The notes below the pieces were generated by a model. The model was not told the DNA's origin. It did no database searches and saw only the letters and a program-made list of their open reading frames with translations. A program made the translations under genes and the position numbers. Positions 34,723-44,300 of a stretch of DNA of 64,000 bases are shown here, one piece after another. The stretch is from Microvirga solisilvae (GTDB lineage Bacteria; Pseudomonadota; Alphaproteobacteria; Rhizobiales; Beijerinckiaceae), in NCBI RefSeq assembly GCF_022808595.1, contig NZ_JAKUCN010000004.1, positions 124,001 through 188,000 on the forward strand. The letters run 5' to 3'. How positions within the stretch are numbered: position 1 is the stretch's first letter; the number at the start of each line of letters is the position of its first letter.

Positions 34723-35673
34723 TCAGGACCGGATCATGCTCATGATCGCGCGGGCGAGGCCTCCGAGGCCGATCTTCGACATCCAGATCTCGAAGGCGCT
34801 TCGGTTGTCCGCATTGGACGGGCCGCCGGTTTTCAGCCAGGTCCGCCGGGTCGTGGGGAACTGGGCCATGTCCACATCCTTGTAGCCATGCGGCGGCGCA
34901 TAGGGCGCGGCATGGCCCGGATGGCTGACGTAAGGTGCATCGGCCGGGTCCATCACGAAGCCGATGTCGCGCTTTTTCGGCGGGGGCGAGGATCGGCGGT
35001 AGATCCGGTTCTCATAGAACACGGTGCCGAGATATTGCCCTTCTATGCTGACGATCTCGTTGTCCGCCCACGGGAAATAGCCGATCCAGTTTCCTTTCCG
35101 GTCGAACAGGTAACGGTCGTTATCGAGAAGGCGGAATGCGATCCACACGCCCGAGGACGAGAAGTAATGCTTCACGCCGGGCGTTGCGTCACCGTCTCTC
35201 TGACGTGGCTTCGCATGCCGGACGAGGGGAACCTCGAGCTCGGAATCCGCTTCCGAGGATGATCCGATGGGGATCGATGCAAGCGGCTTCGGTGCGCCGT
35301 CGCGGGTGGGGTTGAGCGGCAGGAGAGAATGGGTCGACACCCAGCCGATCTCCCGATCCTCCGGCACCACATAGGCGCGCGTGTCTTCGAGCTTCTCGAT
35401 GCGGCACGCAATCGTTCTCTTGTCTCCCGGAGGGCGATACAGAACGGAGGCTCCGACCTGCAGCTCATCTGCGCCGAGGCTGTTCTGCGAGCCGTCATCC
35501 GGCTCGTCTTGCTGGGCCCCGCGCGAGCGCTCGACGGCTTGAACGATGAGCTGGGCGACTTCGCGATGGCGATTGCTGACGAACTTGGACCCGGATTGCG
35601 CGCGCTCGGGATACCAATTGCCGCCGATCTTGGCGAGCATCTCCGACACGATCTTGATTTCTTCTTCAGTCAA
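34723..35673 (-). CDS. Conserved-looking protein of unknown function, long paralogue of a tandem pair
   Basis: This 316-residue protein starts with a TTG at 35673, supported by GGGGGA upstream and by alignment with the neighbouring paralogue's ATG. Part 1 (1-45) is KIGGNWYPERAQ with NRHREVAQLIVQAV. Part 2 (about 72-125) is VGASVLYRPPGDKRTIACRI then REIGWVSTHSLLPL. Both are shared with the paralogue. Part 3 (about 165-230) contains YFSSSGVWIAFRLLDNDRYL, a WIGYFPW strand and YLGTVFYENRIYRR, recalling the 4-fold beta-flower type. A Pro-rich tail and an amphipathic C-terminal helix follow. No signal peptide is seen and no function can be assigned. Confidence 0.75.
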   Translation of the reverse strand: MTEEEIKIVSEMLAKIGGNWYPERAQSGSKFVSNRHREVAQLIVQAVERSRGAQQDEPDDGSQNSLGADELQVGASVLYRPPGDKRTIACRIEKLEDTRAYVVPEDREIGWVSTHSLLPLNPTRDGAPKPLASIPIGSSSEADSELEVPLVRHAKPRQRDGDATPGVKHYFSSSGVWIAFRLLDNDRYLFDRKGNWIGYFPWADNEIVSIEGQYLGTVFYENRIYRRSSPPPKKRDIGFVMDPADAPYVSHPGHAAPYAPPHGYKDVDMAQFPTTRRTWLKTGGPSNADNRSAFEIWMSKIGLGGLARAIMSMIRS

Positions 35674-35741
35674 CTCGCATTCCCCCGCAGCGAACCAGGC
35701 CTGTTGTGTTCGTTCCCATGATGATCGGCCCGCCTGTCGAT

Positions 35742-36158
35742 TTATGTCGTGGACGCATCGGCATTCGGCGCGGAGAGCGTCGAGAGCGAAACCCAGCCGA
35801 TCTCCTGAGGCGCCGGGGCGAGATAGGCGCGCCCATGCTCCATTTTTTCGATGCGGCAGGTGAGTGCCCGCTTCTCGCCGGGAGGCCGGTACACGACCGT
35901 CGCACCCACATAGAGCTGGTCGTCGCCAGCGAAATTGAAGGTGCTGGTTTCGTCGCTATTGTCTTCGCCCATGGCGGCGAAGGACGCGGCATTATCGGCA
36001 ATGCCGCTGAGGCGGTCGAACTCGCTCAGGATGAGCTGGGCCACATCCCGATGGCGCTTATTGATCGTCCGCAGCGCGGGACGGGTGCGCTCCGGATACC
36101 AGTTGCCGCTGACCTTGGCGAGCAACTCGGCGATGGCTTCCACTTTATCGACGGTCAT
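35742..36158 (-). CDS. Short paralogue of the 34723-35673 protein, unknown function
   Basis: This 138-residue protein aligns with the first 125 residues of its downstream neighbour. KVSGNWYPERTRP matches KIGGNWYPERAQS, KRHRDVAQLILSEF matches NRHREVAQLIVQAV, and VGATVVYRPPGEKRALTCRI matches VGASVLYRPPGDKRTIACRI. It lacks the C-terminal beta and Pro-rich parts. I chose the ATG at 36158 (MTVDKVEAIAELL) because it aligns with the start of the paralogue. The two genes are 68 bp apart in tandem, and an inverted repeat at 36203-36224 lies just upstream, possibly controlling both. Confidence 0.72.
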   Translation of the reverse strand: MTVDKVEAIAELLAKVSGNWYPERTRPALRTINKRHRDVAQLILSEFDRLSGIADNAASFAAMGEDNSDETSTFNFAGDDQLYVGATVVYRPPGEKRALTCRIEKMEHGRAYLAPAPQEIGWVSLSTLSAPNADASTT

Positions 36159-36202
36159 TTTCTTGAAAGGCCTGCAGCTGACAAATTCATCACACAACTT
36201 TG

Positions 36203-36224
36203 GAAGGTTACGACTATAACCTTC
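36203..36224. promoter_or_regulatory. Perfect dyad GAAGGTTA-N6-TAACCTTC upstream of the paralogue pair
   Basis: This 8-bp perfect inverted repeat with a 6-bp spacer is centred about 55 bp upstream of the short paralogue's ATG, in an otherwise AT-rich promoter region. It fits a dimeric repressor or activator site; no nearby candidate regulator is evident. Confidence 0.45.
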
Positions 36225-36314
36225 AAGCTGTGCCGAGGCTGACTTCCAGAACTCCGCTTCACGAACAACGTGGAAAAAGATCGAAGCGTGAACCCTTAAT
36301 AATGTTACGTGAGA

Positions 36315-36887
36315 TCAGGTGCGTCCCAGCATGTAGAATTCGTCGTTGGGCCGCATGTTGGTGACATTGGCCATGCGGTTCGACATGCCGAAGAAGGCTG
36401 CAATGGCGGCAATGTCCCAGACATCCTCCTCGGTGAAGCCGTGGAGGCCGAGCGCGGTGAGATCGCTCTCGCCCACGGCATAAGCTTCGAGGGCTACCTT
36501 CATGGCGAAATCGAGCATCGCCTTCTGCCGATCGGTGATGTCGGCCTTGCGATAGTTGATCGCCACCTGATCGGCGATGAGCGGGTTCTTCGCGCGGATG
36601 CGCAGGATCGCGCCATGCGCCACCACGCAGTACTGGCACTGGTTGGCGTTGCTGGTCGCCACCACGATCATCTCACGTTCCGCCTTGGTGAGATTGCCCG
36701 GCTTGTCCATGAGTGCGTCGTGATAGGCGAAGAAGGCGCGGAACTCGTCGGGGCGGCGGGCGAGAACGAGGAAGACATTGGGCACGAAACCCGATTTCTC
36801 CTGCACGGCCAGGATCCGCTCGCGGATATCCTCCGGCAGGTCGGCAATCTCGGGCGTCGGGAAGCGGCTAATGGATGGCTTGCTCAA
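36315..36887 (-). CDS. AhpD-like peroxidase-related protein (carboxymuconolactone decarboxylase family)
   Basis: This 190-residue helical protein carries the AhpD/CMD redox motif in NQCQYCVVAHGAILR (CxxC followed by His). The N-terminal part (ADLPEDIRERILAVQEKSGF then VPNVFLVLARRP) is typical of the uncharacterised peroxidase-related enzyme group. The start is a TTG at 36887 with GGAGG five bases upstream; the frame runs upstream to 37046 but would overlap the divergent hydratase gene. It probably acts in thiol-dependent peroxide reduction, with the partner unknown. Confidence 0.84.
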   Translation of the reverse strand: MSKPSISRFPTPEIADLPEDIRERILAVQEKSGFVPNVFLVLARRPDEFRAFFAYHDALMDKPGNLTKAEREMIVVATSNANQCQYCVVAHGAILRIRAKNPLIADQVAINYRKADITDRQKAMLDFAMKVALEAYAVGESDLTALGLHGFTEEDVWDIAAIAAFFGMSNRMANVTNMRPNDEFYMLGRT

Positions 36888-36976
36888 TGGTTCCTCCCTG
36901 TCTTGTTTGCGGATGAGCTTATTCGGCTTGGCTCTGCTCGACAACGTGCCTAGATTGTCAAGCGGGAGGAATAAGC

Positions 36977-37777
36977 ATGAGCGCGCAGACGATGACTTCC
37001 GAAGAGCCCATCCTGACCCGCGAGGAGCGGGACGGGGTCGTGACACTCACGCTGAACCGGCCTAGGCAATACAATGCCCTCTCGGAAGAGATGCTGCACG
37101 CGCTTCAAGAAAGTCTCGACGGGATCGCTACTGACGAGAGCGTACGCTGCGTGGTGATTGCAGGCGCAGGCAAGGCCTTCTGCGCAGGCCATGATCTGAA
37201 GCAGATGCGCTCCAATCCACATCAGGACTATTACGAGGATTTGTTCCAGTGCTGCGGCCGGGTGATGCAGAGCATCGTGAACCTGCCGGTTCCCGTGATC
37301 GCGCGCGTACACGGCATGGCGACCGCTGCGGGCTGTCAGCTCGTTGCCTCCTGTGATCTGGCCATTGCCGCCGAGAGCGCGAGCTTCGCGGTCTCCGGCA
37401 TCAATGTGGGACTGTTCTGCTCCACGCCGGCGGTGGCCCTGTCGCGCAATGTCGCGCCGAAGCAAGCTTTCGAGATGCTGGTGACGGGCCGCTTCGTCTC
37501 GGCAGCGGAAGCTGTCACTTACGGCCTGATCAACCGCGTCGCGCCGGATGCTGAACTTGATGCGGCTGTTGCGGAGCTGACCTCCTCAATCTGCTCCAAG
37601 AGTCCGGTGGCGATCCGCACCGGCAAGGCCATGTTCGCCCGCCAGCGCAGCATGAGTCTGGAGGAGGCCTATGCTTATGCAGGTCAGGTGATGGCTTGCA
37701 ACATGATGGCGGAGGACGCGGCGGAAGGCATCGATGCCTTCATCGCAAAGCGCAAGCCAGTATGGAAGGGGCGCTAG
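36977..37777 (+). CDS. Enoyl-CoA hydratase/isomerase family protein
   Basis: This 266-residue crotonase-fold enzyme has the oxyanion-hole segments VVIAGAGKAFCAGHDLKQMR and MATAAGCQLVASCDLAIAAE. In the latter, the usual first catalytic Glu position of true enoyl-CoA hydratases reads Ala/Gln, so the exact reaction is uncertain. GLINRVAPDAELDAAV is the family's C-terminal motif. GGGAGGAA precedes the ATG. It is convergent with an acyl-CoA synthetase, which suggests fatty- or aromatic-acid catabolism. Confidence 0.87.
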   Translation: MSAQTMTSEEPILTREERDGVVTLTLNRPRQYNALSEEMLHALQESLDGIATDESVRCVVIAGAGKAFCAGHDLKQMRSNPHQDYYEDLFQCCGRVMQSIVNLPVPVIARVHGMATAAGCQLVASCDLAIAAESASFAVSGINVGLFCSTPAVALSRNVAPKQAFEMLVTGRFVSAAEAVTYGLINRVAPDAELDAAVAELTSSICSKSPVAIRTGKAMFARQRSMSLEEAYAYAGQVMACNMMAEDAAEGIDAFIAKRKPVWKGR

Positions 37778-37826
37778 CGCATCGTGCGGCCCTTCGGGTC
37801 AGCACAATGCGCTCGCTCTTAAAGTG

Positions 37827-37875
37827 AGCATCGAATTCGTCCCAAAAGTGCAAATCCACTTTTGGGTCCGATGCT
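37827..37875. repeat. Palindromic intergenic element, likely bidirectional terminator
   Basis: The inner stem CCCAAAAGTG (37841-37850) pairs with CACTTTTGGG (37857-37866) around six bases, and AGCATCG pairs with CGATGCT at the outer ends. It lies between the convergent hydratase and acyl-CoA synthetase genes. The CACTTTTGGG-type hairpin is a common rhizobial intergenic element. Confidence 0.65.
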
Positions 37876-37887
37876 GTAGCGCGCTCC

Positions 37888-39528
37888 CTATCCACCTTGC
37901 GCGTGAGCACGCGCCATCTCGCGCAGCTGGAACTTCTGGATCTTGCCGGTCGATGTTTTCGGCAATTCGGTGAAGATCACCGTGCGTGGACATTTGAAGG
38001 AAGCGAGGTGCTGCCTGCACCAGGCGATGATGTCCTCTGCCGTCACGTTCTGATCCGGTTTCACTTCCACAAAGGCGCAGGGGGTCTCGCCCCATTTCTC
38101 GTCTGGCATGGCGACGACGGCCACCGTCTGCACGGCGGGATGCTTGTAGATTGCGTCCTCCACCTCGATGGAGGAGATGTTCTCGCCGCCTGAGATGATG
38201 ATGTCCTTCGAACGGTCTTTAAGCTGCACGTAGCCGTCGGGATATTTGACGCCGAGATCGCCGGAATGGAACCAGCCGCCCGCAAAGGCCTTGCCGGTTG
38301 CCTCCGGGTTCTTGAGATATCCCTTCATCACCACATTGCCGCGAAACATCACTTCGCCGAGCGTTTGTCCATCCGCAGGAACCGGTTGCATCGTCTCTGG
38401 GTCGAGAACATCGAGCGCTTCCAGCACCGGATAGCGCACGCCCTGACGCGCCTTCTTCGCGGCATAATCAGAGGCGGAAAGATCGTTCCAATCCTCGTGC
38501 CATTCATTGACGACGGCTGGGCCATAGACTTCCGTCAGGCCATACAGATGCGTCACGTCGAAGCCTGCTTCCTTCATGGCGGCAAGAACCGCCTCTGGCG
38601 GAGGTGCAGCGGCAGTCATGAAGCGGACCGTCTGGGGAAACGTGCGCTTCTCCGAGGTAGGCGCGTTCAGCAGCGTCGACATGACGATGGGCGCGCCGCA
38701 CAGATGCGTGACCTTGTGGTCGGCCAATGCATCGTACATGGGCTTGGCGCGCACGGCGCGCAGGCACACATGCGTGCCGGCGACGATGGAGAGCGACCAG
38801 GGGAAGCACCAGCCATTGCAATGGAACATGGGCAGTGTCCAGAGATAGACCGGATGCTGGCCCATGGCGCTGGTGACGATATTGCCCATGGCGAGCAGAT
38901 AGGCGCCGCGATGATGATAGACGACGCCCTTCGGATCGCCCGTCGTGCCGGAGGTGTAATTGAGGGTGATGGCGTCCCATTCGTCGCCGGGCAATTGCCA
39001 TGTGAAATCGGGATCGCCTTCCGCTAAGAGTTCTTCGTATTCCAGCGTGCCCAGACGCTCGCCCGCACCAGTGAATTCCGGATCGTCATAATCGATCACG
39101 AGCGGCTTGACGGAGGAGAGTTCGAGGGCAGCCTTCACGACGCCTGAGAATTCCCGGTCAGTGATGAGAACCTTCGCTTCGCTGTGCTCAAGGGAGAAGG
39201 CGATGATCCTGGCGTCCAACCGCGTGTTGAGCGTGTTGAGCACGGCCCCCGCCATCGGCACGCCGTAATGGCATTCGAGCATCGCAGGCGTGTTGGGAAG
39301 CACCACCGAGACCGTATCGCCGCGCCCGATGCCGCGACGGGCAAGCGCCGAGGCGAGGCGCCGGGCGCGCGCATAGAAATCGCGATAGCTGCGGCGAAGC
39401 GAGCCATGGATGATGGCGGTCTTGTCGGGATGCACGCTTGCGGCGCGCTCCAGGAAGGTGAGGGGAGTCAGCGGCTGATAATTGGCGGGGTTCTTGTCAA
39501 GGTTCGTGTCGTAAACGGTCGAAGTCAC
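37888..39528 (-). CDS. Acyl-CoA synthetase (AMP-forming)
   Basis: This 546-residue ANL-superfamily enzyme activates a carboxylic acid through an acyl-AMP. The AMP-binding P-loop is LNYTSGTTGDPKGVVYHHRG. Later motifs include HLYGLTEVYGPAV, GWFHSGDLGVKYPDGYVQLK and DRSKDIIISGGENISSIEVE, and the catalytic Lys is in LPKTSTGKIQKFQLR. It resembles the medium/long-chain and DmdB-like group, but the substrate is not determined. The start is GTG at 39528 with AGGGGA upstream; no ATG fits as well. It is convergent with the hydratase gene and probably works in the same catabolic route. Confidence 0.88.
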   Translation of the reverse strand: MTSTVYDTNLDKNPANYQPLTPLTFLERAASVHPDKTAIIHGSLRRSYRDFYARARRLASALARRGIGRGDTVSVVLPNTPAMLECHYGVPMAGAVLNTLNTRLDARIIAFSLEHSEAKVLITDREFSGVVKAALELSSVKPLVIDYDDPEFTGAGERLGTLEYEELLAEGDPDFTWQLPGDEWDAITLNYTSGTTGDPKGVVYHHRGAYLLAMGNIVTSAMGQHPVYLWTLPMFHCNGWCFPWSLSIVAGTHVCLRAVRAKPMYDALADHKVTHLCGAPIVMSTLLNAPTSEKRTFPQTVRFMTAAAPPPEAVLAAMKEAGFDVTHLYGLTEVYGPAVVNEWHEDWNDLSASDYAAKKARQGVRYPVLEALDVLDPETMQPVPADGQTLGEVMFRGNVVMKGYLKNPEATGKAFAGGWFHSGDLGVKYPDGYVQLKDRSKDIIISGGENISSIEVEDAIYKHPAVQTVAVVAMPDEKWGETPCAFVEVKPDQNVTAEDIIAWCRQHLASFKCPRTVIFTELPKTSTGKIQKFQLREMARAHAQGG

Positions 39529-39874
39529 AGGCGTTCCCCTGGTGTCTGCTATCCCTGTCTTGTTGGGGCATGAGCTTACCAAATGCCAAGGAGCTCGTCT
39601 TTGCGTGCAGGATTAGCAATAAGGCGATTGGACGAAAGCCGAACCGTACGTGCAAGTGATGCGTATCTTTTCCCTCCCCCTTGCGGGGAGGGGCAGGGGT
39701 GGGGGTCGTAAAGTCAGAGCACAGCGCGGCTTCCAGACAAGCCAGAAGCTGCTACAGCCTCACTGGTCCAGCCTCTCACCCAGTCGTTCCACCCCCACCC
39801 TCAATCCCTCCCCGCAAGGGGGGAGGGAAACACGCAGCATTCGTCAAAGATCGGTATGTAGTGATGAGAGCAAG
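39529..39874. other. Intergenic region of about 346 bp dominated by an inverted-repeat element
   Basis: No gene is visible. The main content is the inverted-repeat element at 39668-39830. The acyl-CoA synthetase promoter should lie at the left end. The right end follows the stop codon of the receiver-cyclase gene. Confidence 0.6.
39668..39830. repeat. MITE-like inverted-repeat element with G/C-homopurine arms
   Basis: The left arm (39668-39706, TTTCCCTCCCCCTTGCGGGG and onward) and right arm (39791-39830, ending CCCCGCAAGGGGGGAGGGAA) are near-perfect reverse complements. Each arm contains its own CCCC-TTGC-GGGG hairpin. About 85 bp of unrelated sequence lies between. This resembles mobile non-autonomous intergenic repeats of Hyphomicrobiales. 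Confidence 0.7.
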
Positions 39875-40993
39875 CTAATTCCTGACATTCTCGATGTTGT
39901 GGATCGGGATCGGTCGGCTCAGGCCTTTCAGGTGAAAATCCCCGAGGGAGGTTGAAACCGCGAGACCCTCCACCTCGGTCGCGATGCGCTGGGTGACGAG
40001 GATCTGGCCGTCGCGTGCTTCCGAGCAGAGACGTGCTGCCACATTCGTCACGGTGCCGATGGCAGCATAATCGAAACGGCCCTCGAAGCCGATCCGCCCC
40101 ATGGTGGCGTAGCCCTGCGCGATTCCGATGCCGAAGCCGATGGAATAGCCGCGCTGCCCCCAGTCGCGGGCGAGGTTCTGCACATGCTCCCGCATGCCGA
40201 TGGCAAGCCGCACCGCGCGGGCGGCAGGATCGGGGCAGGGGATCGGGTCGTTGAAGAAGATCATCATGCCGTCGCCTGCGAAGCGCTCCAACGTTCCCTC
40301 CGCTTCGTGGATCAGGGGGCCGAGGGTGGAGTGATAAGCGTTCAGAAGGTCCATCACCTCCTCCGGCGCCGCGATTTCAGCAAAGCTCGTGAAGCCGCGC
40401 AGGTCACAGAACAGCACCACGATCTCCCGGCGATGGTGCTGAAGAATTTCGGCGCGGAAGCCCTTGGAAGCGATCATGTCGGCAAGCTGCGGCGAGAGAA
40501 AGCGCCTTAACTCGCGCAGGCGGTCGAGCTCCTGCACCTGCTGCTCCACCCTTGTTTCCAGATGGCGATTGAGTTCTGCCAATTCGGCGGCCTGCGCCTC
40601 GACCGTGTCGTAGAGGGATTTGATGCGCAGCAGCGAGCGCACCCGCGCCACGAGCGTCGCGGGCTCGAACGGCTTGGTGAGATAATCGTCGCCGCCGGCA
40701 TCGAGGCCCGCCACCACATCCTTGATGGTGGATTTGGCGGTGAGAAGAATGATCGGGATGGCGCGCAGGTGCTCGCTCCCTTTCAGGTGCTTCGTCACCT
40801 CGATGCCGTCCATCTCGGGCATCATGATATCGAGCAGGATCAGGTCTGGGCGAAGGGTCTCCGCCTGCTGAATGGCCTCGCGCCCATTATGCGCAGTCGC
40901 GATTTTGTAGCCCTGCGCTTCAAGGCGCACGCGTACGATCTCGATATTCTCCTCGATATCGTCGACCACCAGGATGAGAGGGCGTTCGCGCAT
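39875..40993 (-). CDS. Response regulator with class III nucleotide cyclase output
   Basis: This 372-residue protein has an N-terminal receiver (1-122) with VVDDIEEN, the phospho-Asp in LILLDIMMPEMDG, LLTAKS and YLTKPF. A coiled coil (about 125-165) follows, then a cyclase domain (about 185-360). Both metal aspartates (VLFCDLRGFTSFAE and RFAGDGMMIFFNDP), the Asp of FDYAAIG and the Asn/Arg pair of VTNVAARL are present. The adenine-selecting Lys is replaced by Arg (ERFAGD), so the product (cAMP or cGMP) is uncertain. It is the last gene of a four-gene operon and probably its output. Confidence 0.9.
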   Translation of the reverse strand: MRERPLILVVDDIEENIEIVRVRLEAQGYKIATAHNGREAIQQAETLRPDLILLDIMMPEMDGIEVTKHLKGSEHLRAIPIILLTAKSTIKDVVAGLDAGGDDYLTKPFEPATLVARVRSLLRIKSLYDTVEAQAAELAELNRHLETRVEQQVQELDRLRELRRFLSPQLADMIASKGFRAEILQHHRREIVVLFCDLRGFTSFAEIAAPEEVMDLLNAYHSTLGPLIHEAEGTLERFAGDGMMIFFNDPIPCPDPAARAVRLAIGMREHVQNLARDWGQRGYSIGFGIGIAQGYATMGRIGFEGRFDYAAIGTVTNVAARLCSEARDGQILVTQRIATEVEGLAVSTSLGDFHLKGLSRPIPIHNIENVRN

Positions 40994-40999
40994 GAGCCG

Positions 41000-41368
41000 T
41001 CACCCCACAAGCTCGCGGATCTTCGCCAGGATCTGGCGCGGGCTGAACGGCTTCGCGATATAGCCGTCGCACCCGGCGGCCCATGCCTTTTCCTCGTCGC
41101 CTGACAGCGCATAGGACGTCACCGCGATGATCGGCGGCGGCTGGATGGACGGGTGCGCCTTGATGTGCCGGATGGCTTCGTATCCGTCGAGGATGGGAAG
41201 CTGGATATCCATCAGGATCAGATCGGGCTTGAACTCCGCGGCAGCCGTGACGGCTGCCTGCCCGTCATGCGCCTCGCAGATGTCGTATCCCGCATTGGTC
41301 AGGAGATCGCGCAGGATGCGGCGGTTGTCCTCGGTATCCTCCACGATCAGGATTCGCTTGCTCATCAC
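41000..41368 (-). CDS. Single-domain response regulator (CheY/DivK-like)
   Basis: This 122-residue receiver-only protein has the acidic triad (IVEDTEDN and LILMDIQLPILDG), the Thr/Ser in AVTSYA and Lys in YIAKPFSP. It has no output domain, so it probably relays phosphate between the adjacent kinase and the receiver-cyclase, or inhibits the kinase. Its ATG overlaps the kinase TGA by 4 bp, and the cyclase gene starts 6 bp after its stop, so all are translated from one transcript. Confidence 0.92.
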   Translation of the reverse strand: MMSKRILIVEDTEDNRRILRDLLTNAGYDICEAHDGQAAVTAAAEFKPDLILMDIQLPILDGYEAIRHIKAHPSIQPPPIIAVTSYALSGDEEKAWAAGCDGYIAKPFSPRQILAKIRELVG

Positions 41369-44300
41369 GCAGCCTCCGTCACGGAGCGGACTTCGAGCGG
41401 CATATCGATGATGAAGGTCGAGCCTTGCCCCAATGTAGAGCGAACCTTGATGGTGCCGCCATGCATCTGCACGATGCGTTTGGAGATAGTGAGGCCAAGG
41501 CCTGTCCCCGTGCCGCCATTCACCGCATTGGAGCCCTGCTGGAACGCCTCGAAGATGAGCTTCTGGTCCTTGGGCGCGATGCCGACGCCCGTATCCTTGA
41601 TGGCGATGGTGAGCCGCCGCTTCTCGACCTGGGCCGAGACTTCGACGGATCCCTGATCCGTGAACTTGATGGCGTTGCCGACGAGATTGACGAGCACTTG
41701 AGTTAGCCTCCGCTCGTCGCCACTGCCGAGGGGAAGACCATCGGGAACTCTGACGCGAAGCGCAAGGCCTTTCGCCTTCGCAAGCGGTTCAGTCGTAGCG
41801 ACGACGGCATGAATGAGGTCGGAGATGGAATAGGGTTCGGCGGCGATCAGGAGTTCACCCGCTTCGATCTTCGACAGGTCGAGAATATCGTTGATGAGCG
41901 CCAGCAGATGGCGGCCGTTCACTTGCACGCGGGTGAGAACGCCATGCGCCTTGTCGGGCAGGCTGCCGTAGAGCCCGTCGATCAGAAGTTCCGTGTACCC
42001 GAGCACGGCGTTGAGCGGCGTGCGAAGCTCGTGGCTCACATTGGCGAGGAAGCGGGACTTCGCCTGGCTCGCATCCTCAGCATGTTCCTTCGCCTGCCGC
42101 AGGGCCTCGTCGCGGGCATGGCGCTCGGTGATGTCGCGCACCACGCAGATCAGGCCTCCATCCTGGATGATGGTGAGGGAAATATCCTGCGGGAAGAGCG
42201 TGCCGTCGCGCTTCCGGCCCACAGCCTCGCCGTTCCAGTGCCCATCCCGGAAGACACTCGGGAAGGCCACCTCCTCGATGCGCGCGCGCTCATCATCACT
42301 GTAGAGGTCCTTCCAGCTTCGGCCCACAAGATCTTCCGGTTTCTCGTAGCCGAAGATCCTCAAATGAGCTTCGTTGAGATATTGGTATTCGTAGTCGCCG
42401 TCGAGGATGGCCATGCCGTCCATGGCCGCTTCCATGGCGGCGAGGTGACGGCGCAGCACATCCTCGAACCGCTTCATGTCGGTGATGTCGAAATAAGTCA
42501 GCATGCGCCCGCCATCGGGCAGGGCGATGATGCGGTATTGGAGAACGCGCCCGTTTTTCAGGCGCATCTCGGTCGTGACGGGGCCGCCGCTCCTGATCTC
42601 GCCGATGCGTCTCTCCTTGTAGGATTGCCATTCAGCGTCTGACACATCGTAGCGGCCGAGCTGGCGGCTTTTCTCCATGTCCTCCTCGAGAGAGCGCGGC
42701 TCCTCGTAATAACTCGCCGGCAGATCCCAGATTTCGCGATAGGCGCGGTTGGCGAGGCGGATGCGGGAATCGGGATCGAGGAACAGGATGCCATACTGAA
42801 TGGTATCGAGTACGGCATTGAGATCCCGGAGCGCCGCTTCCGTTTCCTTCTTGGCCTGCTTGAGCTGCGTCTCGCGCTGTTTCAGCTCGGAAATGTCGTT
42901 GAAGGCGAAGAGAAGAGCGGGGTGCCCCTCGTAATCGGCGAAGGTCGCATTCACCAGGGCCCAGAACTGCGAGCCGTCAGGCCTCTGGAGAAGAACCTCC
43001 ACGTCCTGCACGCGGCCTTCCTGAGTCAGGATGCTGAGGATGCGCTCGCGGTCCACGGGATTGGCGTAATAGTTCGGAGCGGGCGTTCCCCGCAATCCAT
43101 CGGGCCTCACGCCGATCGCCTCGGCGGTGCGTGCATTGGCATAGAGGATGATGCCATCCGCCATGTGGGTCACGACGAGCGGGAAGGGGGCGAGTTCCAG
43201 CAGGCGCCTCTGCCGCTGCTCGGCGAGAGCGATGGCATCGAGCGCGCGCTTCTGCTCGGTGATGTCCACATAAGTGAGCATGCGTCCGCCGTCGGGCAGG
43301 GAGACGCAGTGATAACGGAGTACCCGGTTGCCGGGCGCCAGAATCTCGATCGGGCCTTCGTCGCAGCCCCTGATCTCGGCCATGCTGCGCTCGATGAACG
43401 CGTCCTCGTAGGCATTCTCGATGCCCAGGACATGGCTGTGATGGGCGATCACGTCGCGGATCGGCGTGCCCTTGGCGAGCTGCTGCTCGGGCACCGCCCA
43501 CATTTCCTTGTAGGCGCGATTGGCGAGGCGGATCTTCAGGTCGGGACTCAAGAAAAGAATGCCATAATCGATGGTGTCAAGAAGCGCGTTCAGTTCCCGG
43601 TGCCGGGCCAGTTCGCGCTCGGCCTTCTCGCGCTCGGCCAATTCATGAGCAAGTTCGTCGTTCAGCTTGGCGAGGCTGGCGCTGCGCTCGTTGAGCGCGG
43701 TTTCCCGCGCATCGATCTGGCGGGCCATGATGGTGAAAGCATCCGACAGCTCACCGATTTCGTCGTTGCGCCGCAGGTTGAGATGCGTCTTGAACTCGCC
43801 CTTCGCCACCGAACTCGTGGCCCGCACCAGGAGGCGCAGGGGAACCGCGATCTGGCTTCTCAACGTGGAGCTTAAGATCGCGATTTCGAGCAGCAGCGCG
43901 AGAGCGCCCATGAGAAGGATCAGGCGCGCGGTCTTCCACGCGCTCGCGGATGCGAGGTCCAGCGGATAAACGGTGGCAAGCGTCCAGCCCGGTCCGCTGA
44001 GCTTGGTGACGGCGATCACCTCGTCGTCGCCCTGATCGCGCAGAACCGTCTCCTCCGGAGAGCGCTCCCGCGCCATCCGGTAAATCTCTTCGAGCCTCGC
44101 GTCGCCGGTTTCCGCAATCGGAAGCGAGCCGCTGCGCGCCTGGATGGCATCCATGAAGCGCGGATGGGCGATGATCCTGCCTTCATCTGAGAAGAGGATG
44201 TTGTACGCGCCGCCCAGATCCGTGTTCATGGCGCGGCCGATCAGATCGTGTACGAGAATGTCCTGGCCGATCTGGACGGCGGGGCGTCCATCCACCAGCG

